NCBI RefSeq assembly: GCF_900573885.1
Contig: NZ_UPSE01000205.1
Location: forward strand, 1-64,000
Direction: 5' to 3'
Source: Pseudomonas viridiflava
GTDB taxonomy: Bacteria; Pseudomonadota; Gammaproteobacteria; Pseudomonadales; Pseudomonadaceae
Length of the DNA: 64,000 nucleotides
The notes under the pieces were generated by a model. The model saw only the letters and a program-made list of their open reading frames with translations, searched no databases and was not told the origin of the DNA. The translations under genes were made by a program, and so were the position numbers. Shown here one piece after another: positions 8,847-18,172 of this stretch. Position 1 is the first letter of the stretch; the number at the start of each line of letters is the position of its first letter.

Positions 8847-9881
8847 ATGAACATACTGATCGTAGGGCCGAGCTGGGTAGGCGACATGGTGATGGCGCAG
8901 ACCCTGTTCCAGTGCCTGAAGCAACGTCACCCTGACTGCCACATCGACGTGCTGGCGCCCGACTGGAGCCGCCCGATTCTTGAGCGCATGCCCGAAGTGC
9001 GCAGCGCGTTGAGCTTTCCCCTTGGCCATGGCGCGCTCGAACTGGGCACCCGGCGGCGCATCGGCAAGTCGCTGGCGGGCCAGTACGATCAAGCGATTGT
9101 GTTGCCCAACTCGTTGAAATCGGCGCTGGTACCGTTCTTCGCCGGCATCCCGAAACGCACGGGCTGGAAGGGCGAGCTGCGTTATGGCGTGCTCAACGAT
9201 GTGCGCAAACTCGACAAAGAACGCTACCCGCTGATGATCGAGCGCTTTATGGCGCTGGCCTACGAGCGCGGCGCCGAGCTGCCCAAGCCGTACCCGCAAC
9301 CGAGCCTGCGCATTGAGCCGCAAAGCCGTGACGCCGCGTTGGCCAAGTTTGGCCTGAGCCTGGACCGCCCCGTGCTGGCGCTGTGTCCGGGCGCCGAATT
9401 TGGCGAGTCGAAAAAATGGCCGGCTGAGCACTACGCGAAAGTCGCCGAGCTGAAAATTCGTGCCGGCTGGCAAGTGTGGTTGTTCGGTTCGAAAAACGAT
9501 CACGCCGTTGGCGAGGCCATTCGCGCCCGCCTGATTCCCGGCCTGCGTGAAGAAGCCCGCAACCTGGCGGGGGAAACCTCGCTGGCCGAAGCCATCGACT
9601 TGCTCTCCTGCGCCTCGGCCGTTGCCTCCAACGACTCCGGCCTGATGCATGTGGCCGCCGCCCTGAACCGCCCGTTGGTGGCGATTTACGGCTCCACCTC
9701 GCCGGGCTTTACGCCGCCGCTGGCTGATCAGGTGGAAATTGTGCGCCTTGGCATCGAATGCAGCCCGTGCTTCGACCGCACCTGTCGCTTCGGTCACTAC
9801 AACTGCCTGCGCGAACTGAAACCACGGCCGGTGATGGAAGCGCTGGGGCGGCTCGCGCCAGACCCGGTCGAGGTCGATTGA
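8847..9881 (+). CDS. waaF: ADP-heptose:LPS heptosyltransferase II
   Basis: GT9-family transferase that adds the second L-glycero-D-manno-heptose to the LPS inner core at the cytoplasmic face of the inner membrane. It starts MNILIVGPSWVGDMVMAQTL, the typical N-terminus. Further along are LCPGAEFGESKKWP and NDSGLMHVAAALNRPLVAIYGSTSPGFTPPL, the ADP-heptose binding region. The 344-residue length is normal. First gene of a tightly packed core operon: its TGA shares one base with the waaC ATG. Confidence 0.96.
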   Translation: MNILIVGPSWVGDMVMAQTLFQCLKQRHPDCHIDVLAPDWSRPILERMPEVRSALSFPLGHGALELGTRRRIGKSLAGQYDQAIVLPNSLKSALVPFFAGIPKRTGWKGELRYGVLNDVRKLDKERYPLMIERFMALAYERGAELPKPYPQPSLRIEPQSRDAALAKFGLSLDRPVLALCPGAEFGESKKWPAEHYAKVAELKIRAGWQVWLFGSKNDHAVGEAIRARLIPGLREEARNLAGETSLAEAIDLLSCASAVASNDSGLMHVAAALNRPLVAIYGSTSPGFTPPLADQVEIVRLGIECSPCFDRTCRFGHYNCLRELKPRPVMEALGRLAPDPVEVD

Positions 9882-10882
9882 TGCGGGTTCTGCTGATTAA
9901 AACCTCGTCGCTGGGCGATGTGATTCATAGCCTGCCGGCGCTCACCGATGCGGCGCGCGCCATTCCCGGTATTCAGTTCGACTGGGTGGTGGAAGAAGGC
10001 TTCGCGGAAATTCCCGCCTGGCACCCGGCCGTGGCGCAAGTGATTCCGGTAGCGATCCGCCGCTGGCGGAAAAACCTCTGGCAAACGTTCAAGAACGGCG
10101 GCTGGAAACGCTTCAAACAGCGCCTCGGCGAAACCCGTTACGACCTGGTGATCGACGCCCAGGGCCTGCTGAAAAGCGCCTGGCTGACGCGCTACGTCAA
10201 CGGTCCCATCGCCGGCTACGACCGCGACTCCGCCCGCGAGCCGATTGCCTGCCGCTTCTACGACCGCACCTATGCCGTGCCGCGTGAGCAGCATGCGCTG
10301 GAGCGCATTCGCCAGTTGTTCGCCCAGGCGCTGGACTATCCGCTACCCGCAGCTATCGGCGACTACGGCCTCAACCGCGCCTTGCTCGCCGACCCCGGCG
10401 CGCCGCCGTATTTGCTGTTTTTGCACGGCACCACCTGGGCCAGCAAACATTGGCCGGAAGCCTACTGGCGCAGTTTGGCCGAGCAAATGAGCGAACTGGG
10501 TTACGCCATTCGCCTGCCGTGGGGCAACGAAGCCGAGCAGCAGCGCGCCGAACGAATTGCTGCGGGGTTGGAAAACGCCGTGGTACTGCCCAAATTAAAC
10601 CTGGCGGGCGTGGCGAAAGTGATCGCCGGGGCCCAAGCCTGTGTGGCCGTGGACACCGGTCTCGGCCATCTGGCCGCCGCGTTGGATGTGCCAACCATTT
10701 CGCTCTATGGCCCCACCTTGCCGGGCCGCGTAGGCGCCTATGGCCGTTCGCAGATTCACCTGTGCGCCACCGGCCCGAACGCGGGCCTGGGTGATCGCGA
10801 AAAACCCTGTTTCGATGACCTGCTGCCCGAGCGTGTGGCTACCGAGTTACAAGCCCTGCTCCTGGCGCCGGAGACCGTGTAA
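9881..10882 (+). CDS. waaC: ADP-heptose:LPS heptosyltransferase I
   Basis: GT9 transferase that adds the first heptose to Kdo2-lipid A. I start it at ATG 9881 (MRVLLIKTSSLGDVIHSLPAL), the family N-terminus, which overlaps the waaF stop by one base; an in-frame extension upstream to 9758 lies inside waaF. The 333 residues include FLHGTTWASKHWPEAYW and AVDTGLGHLAAALDVPTISLYGPT, the conserved donor-binding region. The one-base overlap with waaG shows translational coupling. Confidence 0.96.
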   Translation: MRVLLIKTSSLGDVIHSLPALTDAARAIPGIQFDWVVEEGFAEIPAWHPAVAQVIPVAIRRWRKNLWQTFKNGGWKRFKQRLGETRYDLVIDAQGLLKSAWLTRYVNGPIAGYDRDSAREPIACRFYDRTYAVPREQHALERIRQLFAQALDYPLPAAIGDYGLNRALLADPGAPPYLLFLHGTTWASKHWPEAYWRSLAEQMSELGYAIRLPWGNEAEQQRAERIAAGLENAVVLPKLNLAGVAKVIAGAQACVAVDTGLGHLAAALDVPTISLYGPTLPGRVGAYGRSQIHLCATGPNAGLGDREKPCFDDLLPERVATELQALLLAPETV

Positions 10883-12003
10883 TGCAACTGGCTTTTGTGC
10901 TGTACAAATACTTTCCCTTCGGCGGCCTGCAGCGTGACTTCATGCGCATCGCCCTGGAGTGCCAGCAGCGTGGCCACAGCATTCGCGTCTACACCTTGAT
11001 CTGGGAAGGCGACATTCCGCCCGGCTTTGAAGTGCTGGTGGCGCCGGTCAAAGCCTGGTTCAACCACCGTCGCAACGAAAAGCTGCTGGCCTGGGTTCAG
11101 GCCGATCTGGCCAAGCGCCCGGTCGACCGCGTGGTCGGCTTCAACAAAATGCCGGGGCTGGACGTGTACTACGCCGCCGACGGCTGCTTTGAAGACAAAG
11201 CGCAAAACCTGCGCAACGCCCTGTACCGCAAATGGGGCCGCTACAAGCACTTCTCCGACTACGAGCGCGCCGTGTTCGCGCCCACCGCGAAAACCGACGT
11301 GCTGATGATTTCCGAGGTGCAGCAGCCGCTGTTCGTCAAACACTACGGCACGCCCGCCGAGCGCTTTCACTTGTTGCCGCCGGGCATCGCGGCCGACCGC
11401 CGCGCGCCGGCCAACGCCGCAGAGATACGCGCCGAATTCCGCCGCGAATTCAACCTGGGCGATAGCGACCTGCTGCTGGTACAGATCGGCTCGGGCTTTA
11501 AAACCAAGGGTCTGGACCGCAGCCTGAAAGCCGTGGCCGCGTTGCCCAAAGAATTGCGCAAACGCACGCGGCTGATCGTTATCGGTCAGGACGATCCCAA
11601 ACCGTTCCTGCTGCAAGTGGCGGCACTGGGCATCAGCGAGCAGGTGCAGATTCTCAAGGGTCGCAGCGATATTCCTCGCTTCCTGCTGGGCGCCGACCTG
11701 TTGATTCACCCGGCCTACAACGAAAACACCGGCACCGTGCTGCTTGAAGCCTTGGTGGCGGGATTGCCGGTACTGGTGACGGACGTGTGTGGCTACGCCC
11801 ACTACATTCAGGAAGCCGACTGCGGCCGCGTTATCGGCAGCCCGTTCGAGCAAGAGCAGCTCAACAGCACCTTGCGCGCCATGCTCGAAGACGACGCCCA
11901 GCGCGCGGCCTGGGCGGCCAATGGTCTGGCCTTCGCCGACAGCGCCGACCTCTACAGCCTGCCGCAACGCGCAGCCGATGTAATTCTGGAGGCGCGCCCG
12001 TGA
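10882..12003 (+). CDS. waaG: LPS core glucosyltransferase, GT4 family
   Basis: Adds a hexose (glucose in E. coli; in P. aeruginosa WaaG also acts on the early core) to heptose II, using a GT-B fold. The N-terminus MQLAFVLYKYFPFGGLQRDFMRIA and the motifs FNKMPGLDVYYAAD, QIGSGFKTKGLDRSL and HPAYNENTGTVLLEALVAGLPVLVT (the E-x7-E donor-binding signature) identify it. Normal length at 373 residues. Its ATG overlaps the waaC stop by one base and its TGA overlaps the waaP GTG start. Confidence 0.95.
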   Translation: MQLAFVLYKYFPFGGLQRDFMRIALECQQRGHSIRVYTLIWEGDIPPGFEVLVAPVKAWFNHRRNEKLLAWVQADLAKRPVDRVVGFNKMPGLDVYYAADGCFEDKAQNLRNALYRKWGRYKHFSDYERAVFAPTAKTDVLMISEVQQPLFVKHYGTPAERFHLLPPGIAADRRAPANAAEIRAEFRREFNLGDSDLLLVQIGSGFKTKGLDRSLKAVAALPKELRKRTRLIVIGQDDPKPFLLQVAALGISEQVQILKGRSDIPRFLLGADLLIHPAYNENTGTVLLEALVAGLPVLVTDVCGYAHYIQEADCGRVIGSPFEQEQLNSTLRAMLEDDAQRAAWAANGLAFADSADLYSLPQRAADVILEARP

Positions 12004-12821
12004 AGCTGATGCTGACTGAACCGTTCAAACGCCTGTGGGCCGGGCGCGACGCCTTTACCGAAGTCGAACGCCTGGACGGCCAGGTGTACCGCGAGCTGGA
12101 AGGCCGCCGCACCTTGCGCACCGAAGTCGATGGTCGCGGCTACTTCGTGAAAATTCACCGCGGCATCGGCTGGGGCGAAATTTTCAAAAACCTGTTCACC
12201 GCCAAGCTGCCAGTGCTCGGCGCCGGGCAGGAACTGAAAGCCATTGAGCGCCTGACCGAAGCGGGCGTGCCGACGATGACCGCCGTGGCCTACGGTGAGC
12301 GCGGCGCCAACCCGGCGGCGCAGCACTCGTTTATCGTCACCGAAGAGCTGGCCCCGACGGTCAGCCTTGAAGACTTCAGCATCGACTGGGTCAAGCAACC
12401 GCCCGCGCCGCGCCTCAAGTGGGCGTTGATTGATGAAGTGGCGCGCATGACCGGCACCATGCACCGCGCCGGGGTCAACCACCGCGACTGCTACATCTGC
12501 CACTTCCTGCTGCACACCGATAAACCGGTGACGGCCGACGACTTCAAACTCTCGGTCATCGACCTGCACCGCGCCCAGAGCCGCGACACAATCAGCCGCC
12601 GCTGGCGCGACAAAGACCTCGCCGCCCTGTACTTCTCGGCGCTGGACATTGGCCTGACGCGACGGGACAAACTGCGTTTCCTGCGCACCTATTTCAACGC
12701 CGCCAACGGCACCGGTTCGCTGCGCCAGATACTGCGCGAGCAGGCGAGCCTGCTGAGCTGGTTGGAACGCAAAGCGGCAAAACTGTACGACCGCAAACTC
12801 CGCTACGGGGACGCGCTCTGA
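12000..12821 (+). CDS. waaP: LPS core heptose I kinase
   Basis: Phosphorylates heptose I of the inner core; in P. aeruginosa this kinase is needed for LPS export and viability. I start it at GTG 12000, which overlaps waaG in a GTGA junction and aligns with the known N-terminus (VKLMLTEPFKRLW here). The 273 residues show a protein-kinase-like fold: nucleotide-binding Lys in GYFVKIHRGIGWGEI, catalytic loop NHRDCYICHFLL, and metal-binding VIDLHRAQ. The WRDKDLAALYFSALDIGLTRRDKLRF region is near-identical to P. aeruginosa WaaP as I know it. The in-frame ATG at 12009 is a less likely start. Confidence 0.95.
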   Translation: MKLMLTEPFKRLWAGRDAFTEVERLDGQVYRELEGRRTLRTEVDGRGYFVKIHRGIGWGEIFKNLFTAKLPVLGAGQELKAIERLTEAGVPTMTAVAYGERGANPAAQHSFIVTEELAPTVSLEDFSIDWVKQPPAPRLKWALIDEVARMTGTMHRAGVNHRDCYICHFLLHTDKPVTADDFKLSVIDLHRAQSRDTISRRWRDKDLAALYFSALDIGLTRRDKLRFLRTYFNAANGTGSLRQILREQASLLSWLERKAAKLYDRKLRYGDAL

Positions 12822-13555
12822 TGGCGTCGTGGCACCTGGACCCTAACTACCAGCACCTGGCCGCCGACTTCGGCGGGCTTGATGAAGTGTTCGCCCTGAC
12901 CGGCCAGCGCATGACGCGCGACCCGATTTCCGACGTCATTCGCATAGAGCGTGATGGCGTCGGTTACTACGTCAAACGCTACCGCAGCGCCGGCAAAGGG
13001 CTGCGTCCGTACCTGGCGCGTTTGCGCGTGCGCAGCGAGTGGCAGAATCTCAAACGCTTCGCCGACTGGGGCTTGCCCACCGCTGAAGTGGTGGCCCGTG
13101 GTTTCGAGCGGCGCCATGGCGCATTTGTTCGCGGCGCCATGATCACCCGCGAACTGCCCCGCACCGACGACCTGGGCCGCATGGCGAAAAAGGGCGATGC
13201 GCGCTTGCAGGATGCGCAATGGGTCGATGGCATTAGCCGCCAACTGGCCCATGGCACGCGGGTGATGCACGACCACCGGTTCACCCACAACGATCTGAAA
13301 TGGCGCAACCTGCTGGTCGATGACGAACGCAAACTGTTCTTTATCGACTGCCCCAACGGCGCGTTCTGGCGCGGTTTTATCCTGCGCTACCGGATCATCA
13401 AAGACCTCGCCTGCCTCGACAAAGTGGCCAAGTACAAGCTGTCGAACACCCAGCGCCTGCGCTTCTATCTGCAGTACAGCGGGCACGCCCGGCTTAACCA
13501 AGCGGACAAAAAACAGATCCGCAAGATTGTGAAATTTTTTGAGGGTCGGGAATGA
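12821..13555 (+). CDS. LPS core kinase-fold protein, InaA/Kdo-kinase family (WapP-like)
   Basis: Kinase-like protein of 244 residues. VGYYVKRYRSAGKGLRP would hold the ATP-site Lys, THNDLKWRNLLVDDERKLFFIDCPNGAFWR the catalytic Asp-x4-Asn and metal Asp. It follows waaP with a one-base overlap and is followed by another kinase with an ATGA overlap. In P. aeruginosa the gene at this place is one of the Wap kinases (wapP by my recollection), thought to phosphorylate inner-core heptose. Family is clear; exact substrate is inferred from context. Confidence 0.85.
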   Translation: MASWHLDPNYQHLAADFGGLDEVFALTGQRMTRDPISDVIRIERDGVGYYVKRYRSAGKGLRPYLARLRVRSEWQNLKRFADWGLPTAEVVARGFERRHGAFVRGAMITRELPRTDDLGRMAKKGDARLQDAQWVDGISRQLAHGTRVMHDHRFTHNDLKWRNLLVDDERKLFFIDCPNGAFWRGFILRYRIIKDLACLDKVAKYKLSNTQRLRFYLQYSGHARLNQADKKQIRKIVKFFEGRE

Positions 13556-14298
13556 AGGATTTTATCGCCGCCGAAGACCGCGCGATTCTCGCTGCCCACG
13601 GGCTCGACCGGTTCGACGCGTTGTGGGCGCTGGAACTGGAGGCGGTGGACGAGCCGAACACCGAGCGTGGCGGTTACAGCTCGGTGTCGCGGCTGGTGTT
13701 GGGCGAGCATGCCTATTACCTCAAGCGTCAGACCAACCACCTGACCCGCAGCCCGCTGCACCCCTTCGGCGAACCGACCTTTGCCCGCGAACTGCGCAAC
13801 ATCGAGCGCTATCAGAAGCTCGGCATTCCGGCCTTGCATGCGGCGTTTTTCGCCCAGCGCCGGGTTGACGGTAAAGAACAGGCGATTCTGCTCACCCGTG
13901 CGTTGGACGGCTGGAACGACTTGGAGCATTGGCTGCGCGACTGGAACGACCACAGCGAAGCCCAGCGCATGGCCATTCTGCGCGCCTGTGGCGAACTGGC
14001 TCGCCGCCTGCACAACGCTAACCAGGTGCATGGCTGTTTCTACCCCAAGCATATTTTTCTGCGTGAGGCGGCCGGCGGCTTTGACGCTCAGTTGATTGAT
14101 CTGGAAAAAACCCGCCGCCTGGTGTTTGGCAAGCGCGACCGCATCCGAGACCTCGAGCCGTTGTTGCGCCGTGCCAGTAGCTGGAGCCAGGAAGAAATCT
14201 GGCACCTGCTGCTGGCCTATGTCGGCGACAAAGGCAGTGCGCAAACGTGGAGCAAACGGCTCGGCGCCCGTAGCGCCCATAAGGCAGCACGCAAATGA
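13552..14298 (+). CDS. LPS core kinase-fold protein, InaA family
   Basis: The 248-residue protein has SVSRLVLGEHAYYLKRQTNHLTRSP (glycine-poor nucleotide loop and Lys), a shortened catalytic segment LHNANQVHGCFYPKHIFLRE, and LIDLEKTRR as the metal-binding Asp region. The usual HxD is replaced by HGCFYPKH, so the catalytic Asp is not evident and activity is uncertain. It overlaps both neighbours by four bases (ATGA), so it is co-translated with the core operon. Homologues annotated lipopolysaccharide kinase InaA are common here in Pseudomonas. The role in core phosphorylation is inferred. Confidence 0.8.
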   Translation: MKDFIAAEDRAILAAHGLDRFDALWALELEAVDEPNTERGGYSSVSRLVLGEHAYYLKRQTNHLTRSPLHPFGEPTFARELRNIERYQKLGIPALHAAFFAQRRVDGKEQAILLTRALDGWNDLEHWLRDWNDHSEAQRMAILRACGELARRLHNANQVHGCFYPKHIFLREAAGGFDAQLIDLEKTRRLVFGKRDRIRDLEPLLRRASSWSQEEIWHLLLAYVGDKGSAQTWSKRLGARSAHKAARK

Positions 14299-15716
14299 GC
14301 CTTAGGCAACTGAACGACGCCGGCCGTACCCCACAGCTGCCGTTAACCGTGCAGGTGGGCGGCGAGCCGTTGCAATTGCATACCTTGCTGCGCGTGCTGC
14401 CGGGGCATCGTTATGTCGGCGTGGCGAACTGGCGCGGGCGTGAGGTGTTCGCCAAATTGCTGGTGGGCCCCAAGGCGGAACGGCGCTTTCATCGAGAGTC
14501 CAAAGGGGTGCACCTGCTAGTCGACCAAGGGCTGCTGACGCCTGCGCTACTGGCCGAAGGGTACGAGAAAGGCGAGGGCGGCTGGCTGCTGTTCGAGTAC
14601 CTGGATAACGCCCAGAGCATCGGCGATGCCTGGCGGCTGGTCGAACATGAAGCGCCTGCTTCCGACGGCCAGCAAGCGGTGCTGGCCCAAGCGCTGGAGG
14701 CCATCGGCAAATTGCACGGCAAAGGCCTGTGGCAAGCCGACCTGCACCCCGACAACCTGTTGCAGCACAACGGCCAGCTGTACCTGATCGACGGCGGTGG
14801 CGTGCAAGCGCAAGTGCCGGGTCAGCCGCTGGGCCGGGACGAAGTGCTGCGCAACCTCGGCGTGTTCTTCGCCCAACTGCCGGGCAACCTCGAACCGTAT
14901 CTGGAAGAGCTGCTGATTCACTACCTGCTGGCCAACGGCGAGCACGCGTTGCCACTGGAAAAGCTGCTCGCCGAGATCGCCAACGTGCGTCGCTGGCGCG
15001 TGCGCGACTACCTGAAAAAAGCCGCCCGCGATTGCAGCCTGTTCAGCGCCCGCATCGGCGCGTTCGGTGCGCGGGTAGTGCGGCGCCAGGCAGAGCCGCG
15101 CTTGCAGGCCTTGCTCGCCGCGCCCGATGCCGCGATCGATGGCGGTCACTTGTACAAAACCGGCGGCGCCGCCACCGTGGCGCGAGTTGACCTGAATGGC
15201 GAACCTTTGGTGGTCAAGCGCTACAACGTCAAGAGTTTCGCCCACTGGCTGAAACGCTTCTGGCGCCCGAGCCGCGCCTGGCACAGCTGGCTTGAAGGCA
15301 ATCGGTTGCTGGTACTGGGCATCGCCACGCCCTTGCCGCTAGCAGTGATCGAACACCGCTGGTGCTGGCTGCGCCGCCGCGCCTATTTAGTGACTGCCTA
15401 CTGCGGCGAAGAAGACTTGATCGCCCGCTTCGCGCCCTACCTGAACAGCGCGCCGCCCGAACAGGAACTGCTGCAGCTCGACCGCCTGTTCGCTGCGCTG
15501 ATCCGCGAGCGCATCAGTCATGGCGACTTCAAAGGTCACAACCTGTTCTGGCACCACGAGCAGTGGACCCTTATCGACCTGGATGCCATGCAACAGCACC
15601 GCAGCCAAAGCAGCTTCGCCAGCGCCTACGCCCGCGACCGCGCGCGCTTTCTGCGCAATTGGCCGGCGGAATCGGCGTTGTATCGGTTGCTGGATCAGCG
15701 TTTGCCGGTGCTCTAA
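14295..15716 (+). CDS. Tandem kinase-fold protein of the LPS core operon
   Basis: This 473-residue protein has two kinase-like halves. The first (about 40-200) has VFAKLLVG and the catalytic loop LWQADLHPDNLLQHNGQLYLIDGGG. The second (about 275-470) has LVVKRYNVKS, then ISHGDFKGHNLFWHHEQWTLIDLDAM. Both halves keep the Asp-x4-Asn and downstream Asp-Gly/Asp motifs, so both could bind nucleotide. It is the last gene of the operon in this window; REP sequences and a convergent TonB receptor gene follow. P. aeruginosa PA5006 is similar in size and position. The substrate is unknown; the LPS core is the likely target by context. Confidence 0.8.
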   Translation: MSLRQLNDAGRTPQLPLTVQVGGEPLQLHTLLRVLPGHRYVGVANWRGREVFAKLLVGPKAERRFHRESKGVHLLVDQGLLTPALLAEGYEKGEGGWLLFEYLDNAQSIGDAWRLVEHEAPASDGQQAVLAQALEAIGKLHGKGLWQADLHPDNLLQHNGQLYLIDGGGVQAQVPGQPLGRDEVLRNLGVFFAQLPGNLEPYLEELLIHYLLANGEHALPLEKLLAEIANVRRWRVRDYLKKAARDCSLFSARIGAFGARVVRRQAEPRLQALLAAPDAAIDGGHLYKTGGAATVARVDLNGEPLVVKRYNVKSFAHWLKRFWRPSRAWHSWLEGNRLLVLGIATPLPLAVIEHRWCWLRRRAYLVTAYCGEEDLIARFAPYLNSAPPEQELLQLDRLFAALIRERISHGDFKGHNLFWHHEQWTLIDLDAMQQHRSQSSFASAYARDRARFLRNWPAESALYRLLDQRLPVL

Positions 15717-15731
15717 AAGAAATAGATAACT

Positions 15732-15857
15732 GTGGGAGCGGCTTTAGCCGCGATGCTCTTGATCTCGTCGTTTCCAGAGTCGCGGCTAAACCGGAACGCC
15801 GGCCGGCCGATCCCACAGATCACACATCTCCTGTGGGAGCGGCTTTAGCCGCGATCT
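15732..15857. repeat. Cluster of three Pseudomonas REP elements
   Basis: Two direct copies of TGTGGGAGCGGCTTTAGCCG plus CGAT (from about 15732 and 15833) flank an inverted, diverged copy (15780-15818). Each is an imperfect hairpin. The cluster separates the convergent kinase and TonB receptor genes. Confidence 0.85.
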
Positions 15858-15876
15858 TTTGATCTTGAAAACCCAG

Positions 15877-17967
15877 TCACTCGAACTGGTAAGAAGCCCC
15901 CACCCCCGCGTACCAACTACGCTCCGGCGCCGCTTCGTAGTAGCGGTTGTTGCCGTCTCCAACGATCACCGAGCCCACGTACTGCTTGTCGAACAGGTTA
16001 TCCAGCCGCACCAGTTGGTGAACCGTCCAGGCGCCATGCTTCTGTTCGAAGCGCGCGCGCCAGTTGAACACGCTGTACGCCGGCGCGGGCTTGGCGCTGT
16101 TGCTGTCTTCGACGTAGACCTTGCTGCGGTACAGGCCCTCCACGGCGGTACTGATGCCGTCGACCGGTTGCCAGTTGAGTTCGGCGAAGAGGGTGGTGCG
16201 CGGGACGCCGGGGAGGTTGTTGCCGCTGTCGATGGCGCGGGTGCCGCTGACGAAACTGGAGTCGTACTGCGCCTGCAGATACGTGTAAGCGAGGTTTGCG
16301 CGCCAGTGTTCGCTCAGCTGGCTTTCCACGCCCAACTCGAAACCGCGCCTTAAGGTGCGGCCGGCGTTCTGGTAGCTGGTGCGGCCATCTCGGTTGGCAA
16401 ATACCACGATTTCGTCGTCGGTCTCGATCTGGAACACCGCCGCGTTTATACGCGTGGCGCTGCCGGCCATGGCTTTGAGTCCGACTTCGTATTGCGTGCT
16501 GGTGGACGGGTCTAGGTTGTAATTCACCCCGGCAACATTGTTCGGCGCATACGCCAGTTCGCCTTGGGTCGGCGTCTCGAATCCCCGACCGACACTCGCA
16601 TACCCGTTCAGCTCAGGCGTAAAGGCATATCCCACGCTGAAGGCCGGGCTTGCCTGTTCGTAGCGGCGATTGCCGCTGTCATCGCCATTGACCAGATAGT
16701 GATCGTCGACGTCGATTTCCACGGTGCTGTAGCGCACGCCGCCTTGCAGCGTCCAGTCGCCAATCTGCCACGTGGCTTGGGCGTAGGGGTCGAGGCTGGT
16801 CGCGGTGTCTTTCTCGTCGCGGCGCAGTGCACCTTTGACGCCAAGCTGGTTGTCGTTGAAATTCTGGTAACCCTGGCGGTCGTCTTCGCTTTGGTCGTAA
16901 TCGAGGCCGAACACCAGATCGACATCACCGACCGGCTGCAGCCAGCGCAGGCTGCCGCCGTGGAAACGCCGGTCGAAGGCTACAACGCCGCCGCCAAAGT
17001 TGTTGTTCGACGGCGTGCCTTTGGGAATCGACAAATACTGAACCACGCTGCGCTTGCCCGCATACGCCGTGGCCTGCAACGTCGCCTCGCCAAAATACCG
17101 CTCGTAGTTCGCCCCGAGCTGCTGGTGGTCGATGCTTTTGCGCGTGTTGTAGGTGTTGGCGTTGGCTGTTACCGAGCGGGGATCGGCTTTGTAGCCGGCC
17201 CACGTCTGGCCGAGCGGGTCTTGCGTGCCGTTCTGTTCCAGGCTGCTGAAAATCAGCGCGAGCGTGCTGTCTTCATCCGGTTTCAGGTTGAGCTTGGCGA
17301 AGGTCTGGTCGCGGCGGGCGGCGCTGTGGTCTCGGTAGCCGTCGGTGTCCATGCGCGAGGCATCGAGCAGAAAGCCCGCATTTTCAGTCGCGCCCTCAGC
17401 GTTCAAGAGGTTTTTGTTCAAGCCGTCGCTACCGAAAATGGTTTCGGCACCCACCAAAGGAGATCCTTGCGGATCTCGCGAAAAGACCTGAACCACGCCG
17501 CCCGCATTGCTGCCATACAGGGTAGAGGCCGGACCGCGGAGCACTTCGATGCGCTCGGCGGTGTCGAGATTGAACGTTGCCGCCTGGCCTTGGCCGTCGG
17601 CGGTGCTGGCGGGAATGCCATCGCTGATGAGCTTTACGCCACGTACGCCAAAGGCCGAGCGAGCGCCGAAACCGCGCGAAGAAATCTGCAGGTCTTGCGC
17701 GTAGTTCTGGCGGTTTTGCACCACCAGCCCTGGCACCCGGTTCAACGCTTCGGAGGCATTGATGCCCAGTTGGCCGTCGCTGAGTTGCTCGCGATCGACG
17801 CTGTCTACCGAAAAGGGCAGGTGAAAACTGTCACTCGCCTGGCGAGATCCGCTGACCACCAGCGGATCGAGTTCCATGGCGGCAGTTGTCGGTTCGGCAT
17901 GGGCATTTGCTACGGCGAGCGCGGTGAGCAGCAGGGTGTATGGCGGGAGTCGGTTCAAGAAAGTCAT
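15877..17967 (-). CDS. pqqU: TonB-dependent outer-membrane receptor, PqqU/YncD family (probable PQQ importer)
   Basis: A 696-residue receptor: signal peptide (1-25, ending ANAHA), a TonB-box-like DPLVVSG, plug domain, and a beta barrel ending SYQFE. Several segments are close to E. coli YncD, now called PqqU and shown to import pyrroloquinoline quinone: VPGLVVQNRQNYAQDLQ, SRGFGARSAFGVRGVKL, DGIPASTADGQGQ, then near the end FDKQYVGSVIV and RYYEAAPERS. The length also matches (YncD about 700). It is divergent from gcd, a PQQ enzyme, which supports the substrate. Start ATG 17967 was chosen for the signal peptide; an upstream extension to 18090 has none. PQQ as substrate is inferred by homology and context. 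Confidence 0.85.
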   Translation of the reverse strand: MTFLNRLPPYTLLLTALAVANAHAEPTTAAMELDPLVVSGSRQASDSFHLPFSVDSVDREQLSDGQLGINASEALNRVPGLVVQNRQNYAQDLQISSRGFGARSAFGVRGVKLISDGIPASTADGQGQAATFNLDTAERIEVLRGPASTLYGSNAGGVVQVFSRDPQGSPLVGAETIFGSDGLNKNLLNAEGATENAGFLLDASRMDTDGYRDHSAARRDQTFAKLNLKPDEDSTLALIFSSLEQNGTQDPLGQTWAGYKADPRSVTANANTYNTRKSIDHQQLGANYERYFGEATLQATAYAGKRSVVQYLSIPKGTPSNNNFGGGVVAFDRRFHGGSLRWLQPVGDVDLVFGLDYDQSEDDRQGYQNFNDNQLGVKGALRRDEKDTATSLDPYAQATWQIGDWTLQGGVRYSTVEIDVDDHYLVNGDDSGNRRYEQASPAFSVGYAFTPELNGYASVGRGFETPTQGELAYAPNNVAGVNYNLDPSTSTQYEVGLKAMAGSATRINAAVFQIETDDEIVVFANRDGRTSYQNAGRTLRRGFELGVESQLSEHWRANLAYTYLQAQYDSSFVSGTRAIDSGNNLPGVPRTTLFAELNWQPVDGISTAVEGLYRSKVYVEDSNSAKPAPAYSVFNWRARFEQKHGAWTVHQLVRLDNLFDKQYVGSVIVGDGNNRYYEAAPERSWYAGVGASYQFE

Positions 17968-18172
17968 GGCCGGTTTTATACAGGTCAACGAAACCGCAGA
18001 GCGTGCGGGCTGGGCATAGTGGGCGATTATCGGCACAAAAGTCACCCCATGCTCAGCCGCTCTGGCACCGGATGTTGCACCCTTGTCCACCTCTTATGGC
18101 GGCCGGATCCGGCGGCCGGTCCATTCGCTATTTGCCCGCTACCCGCGGCTGAACGAACACGAGGAACACCGC

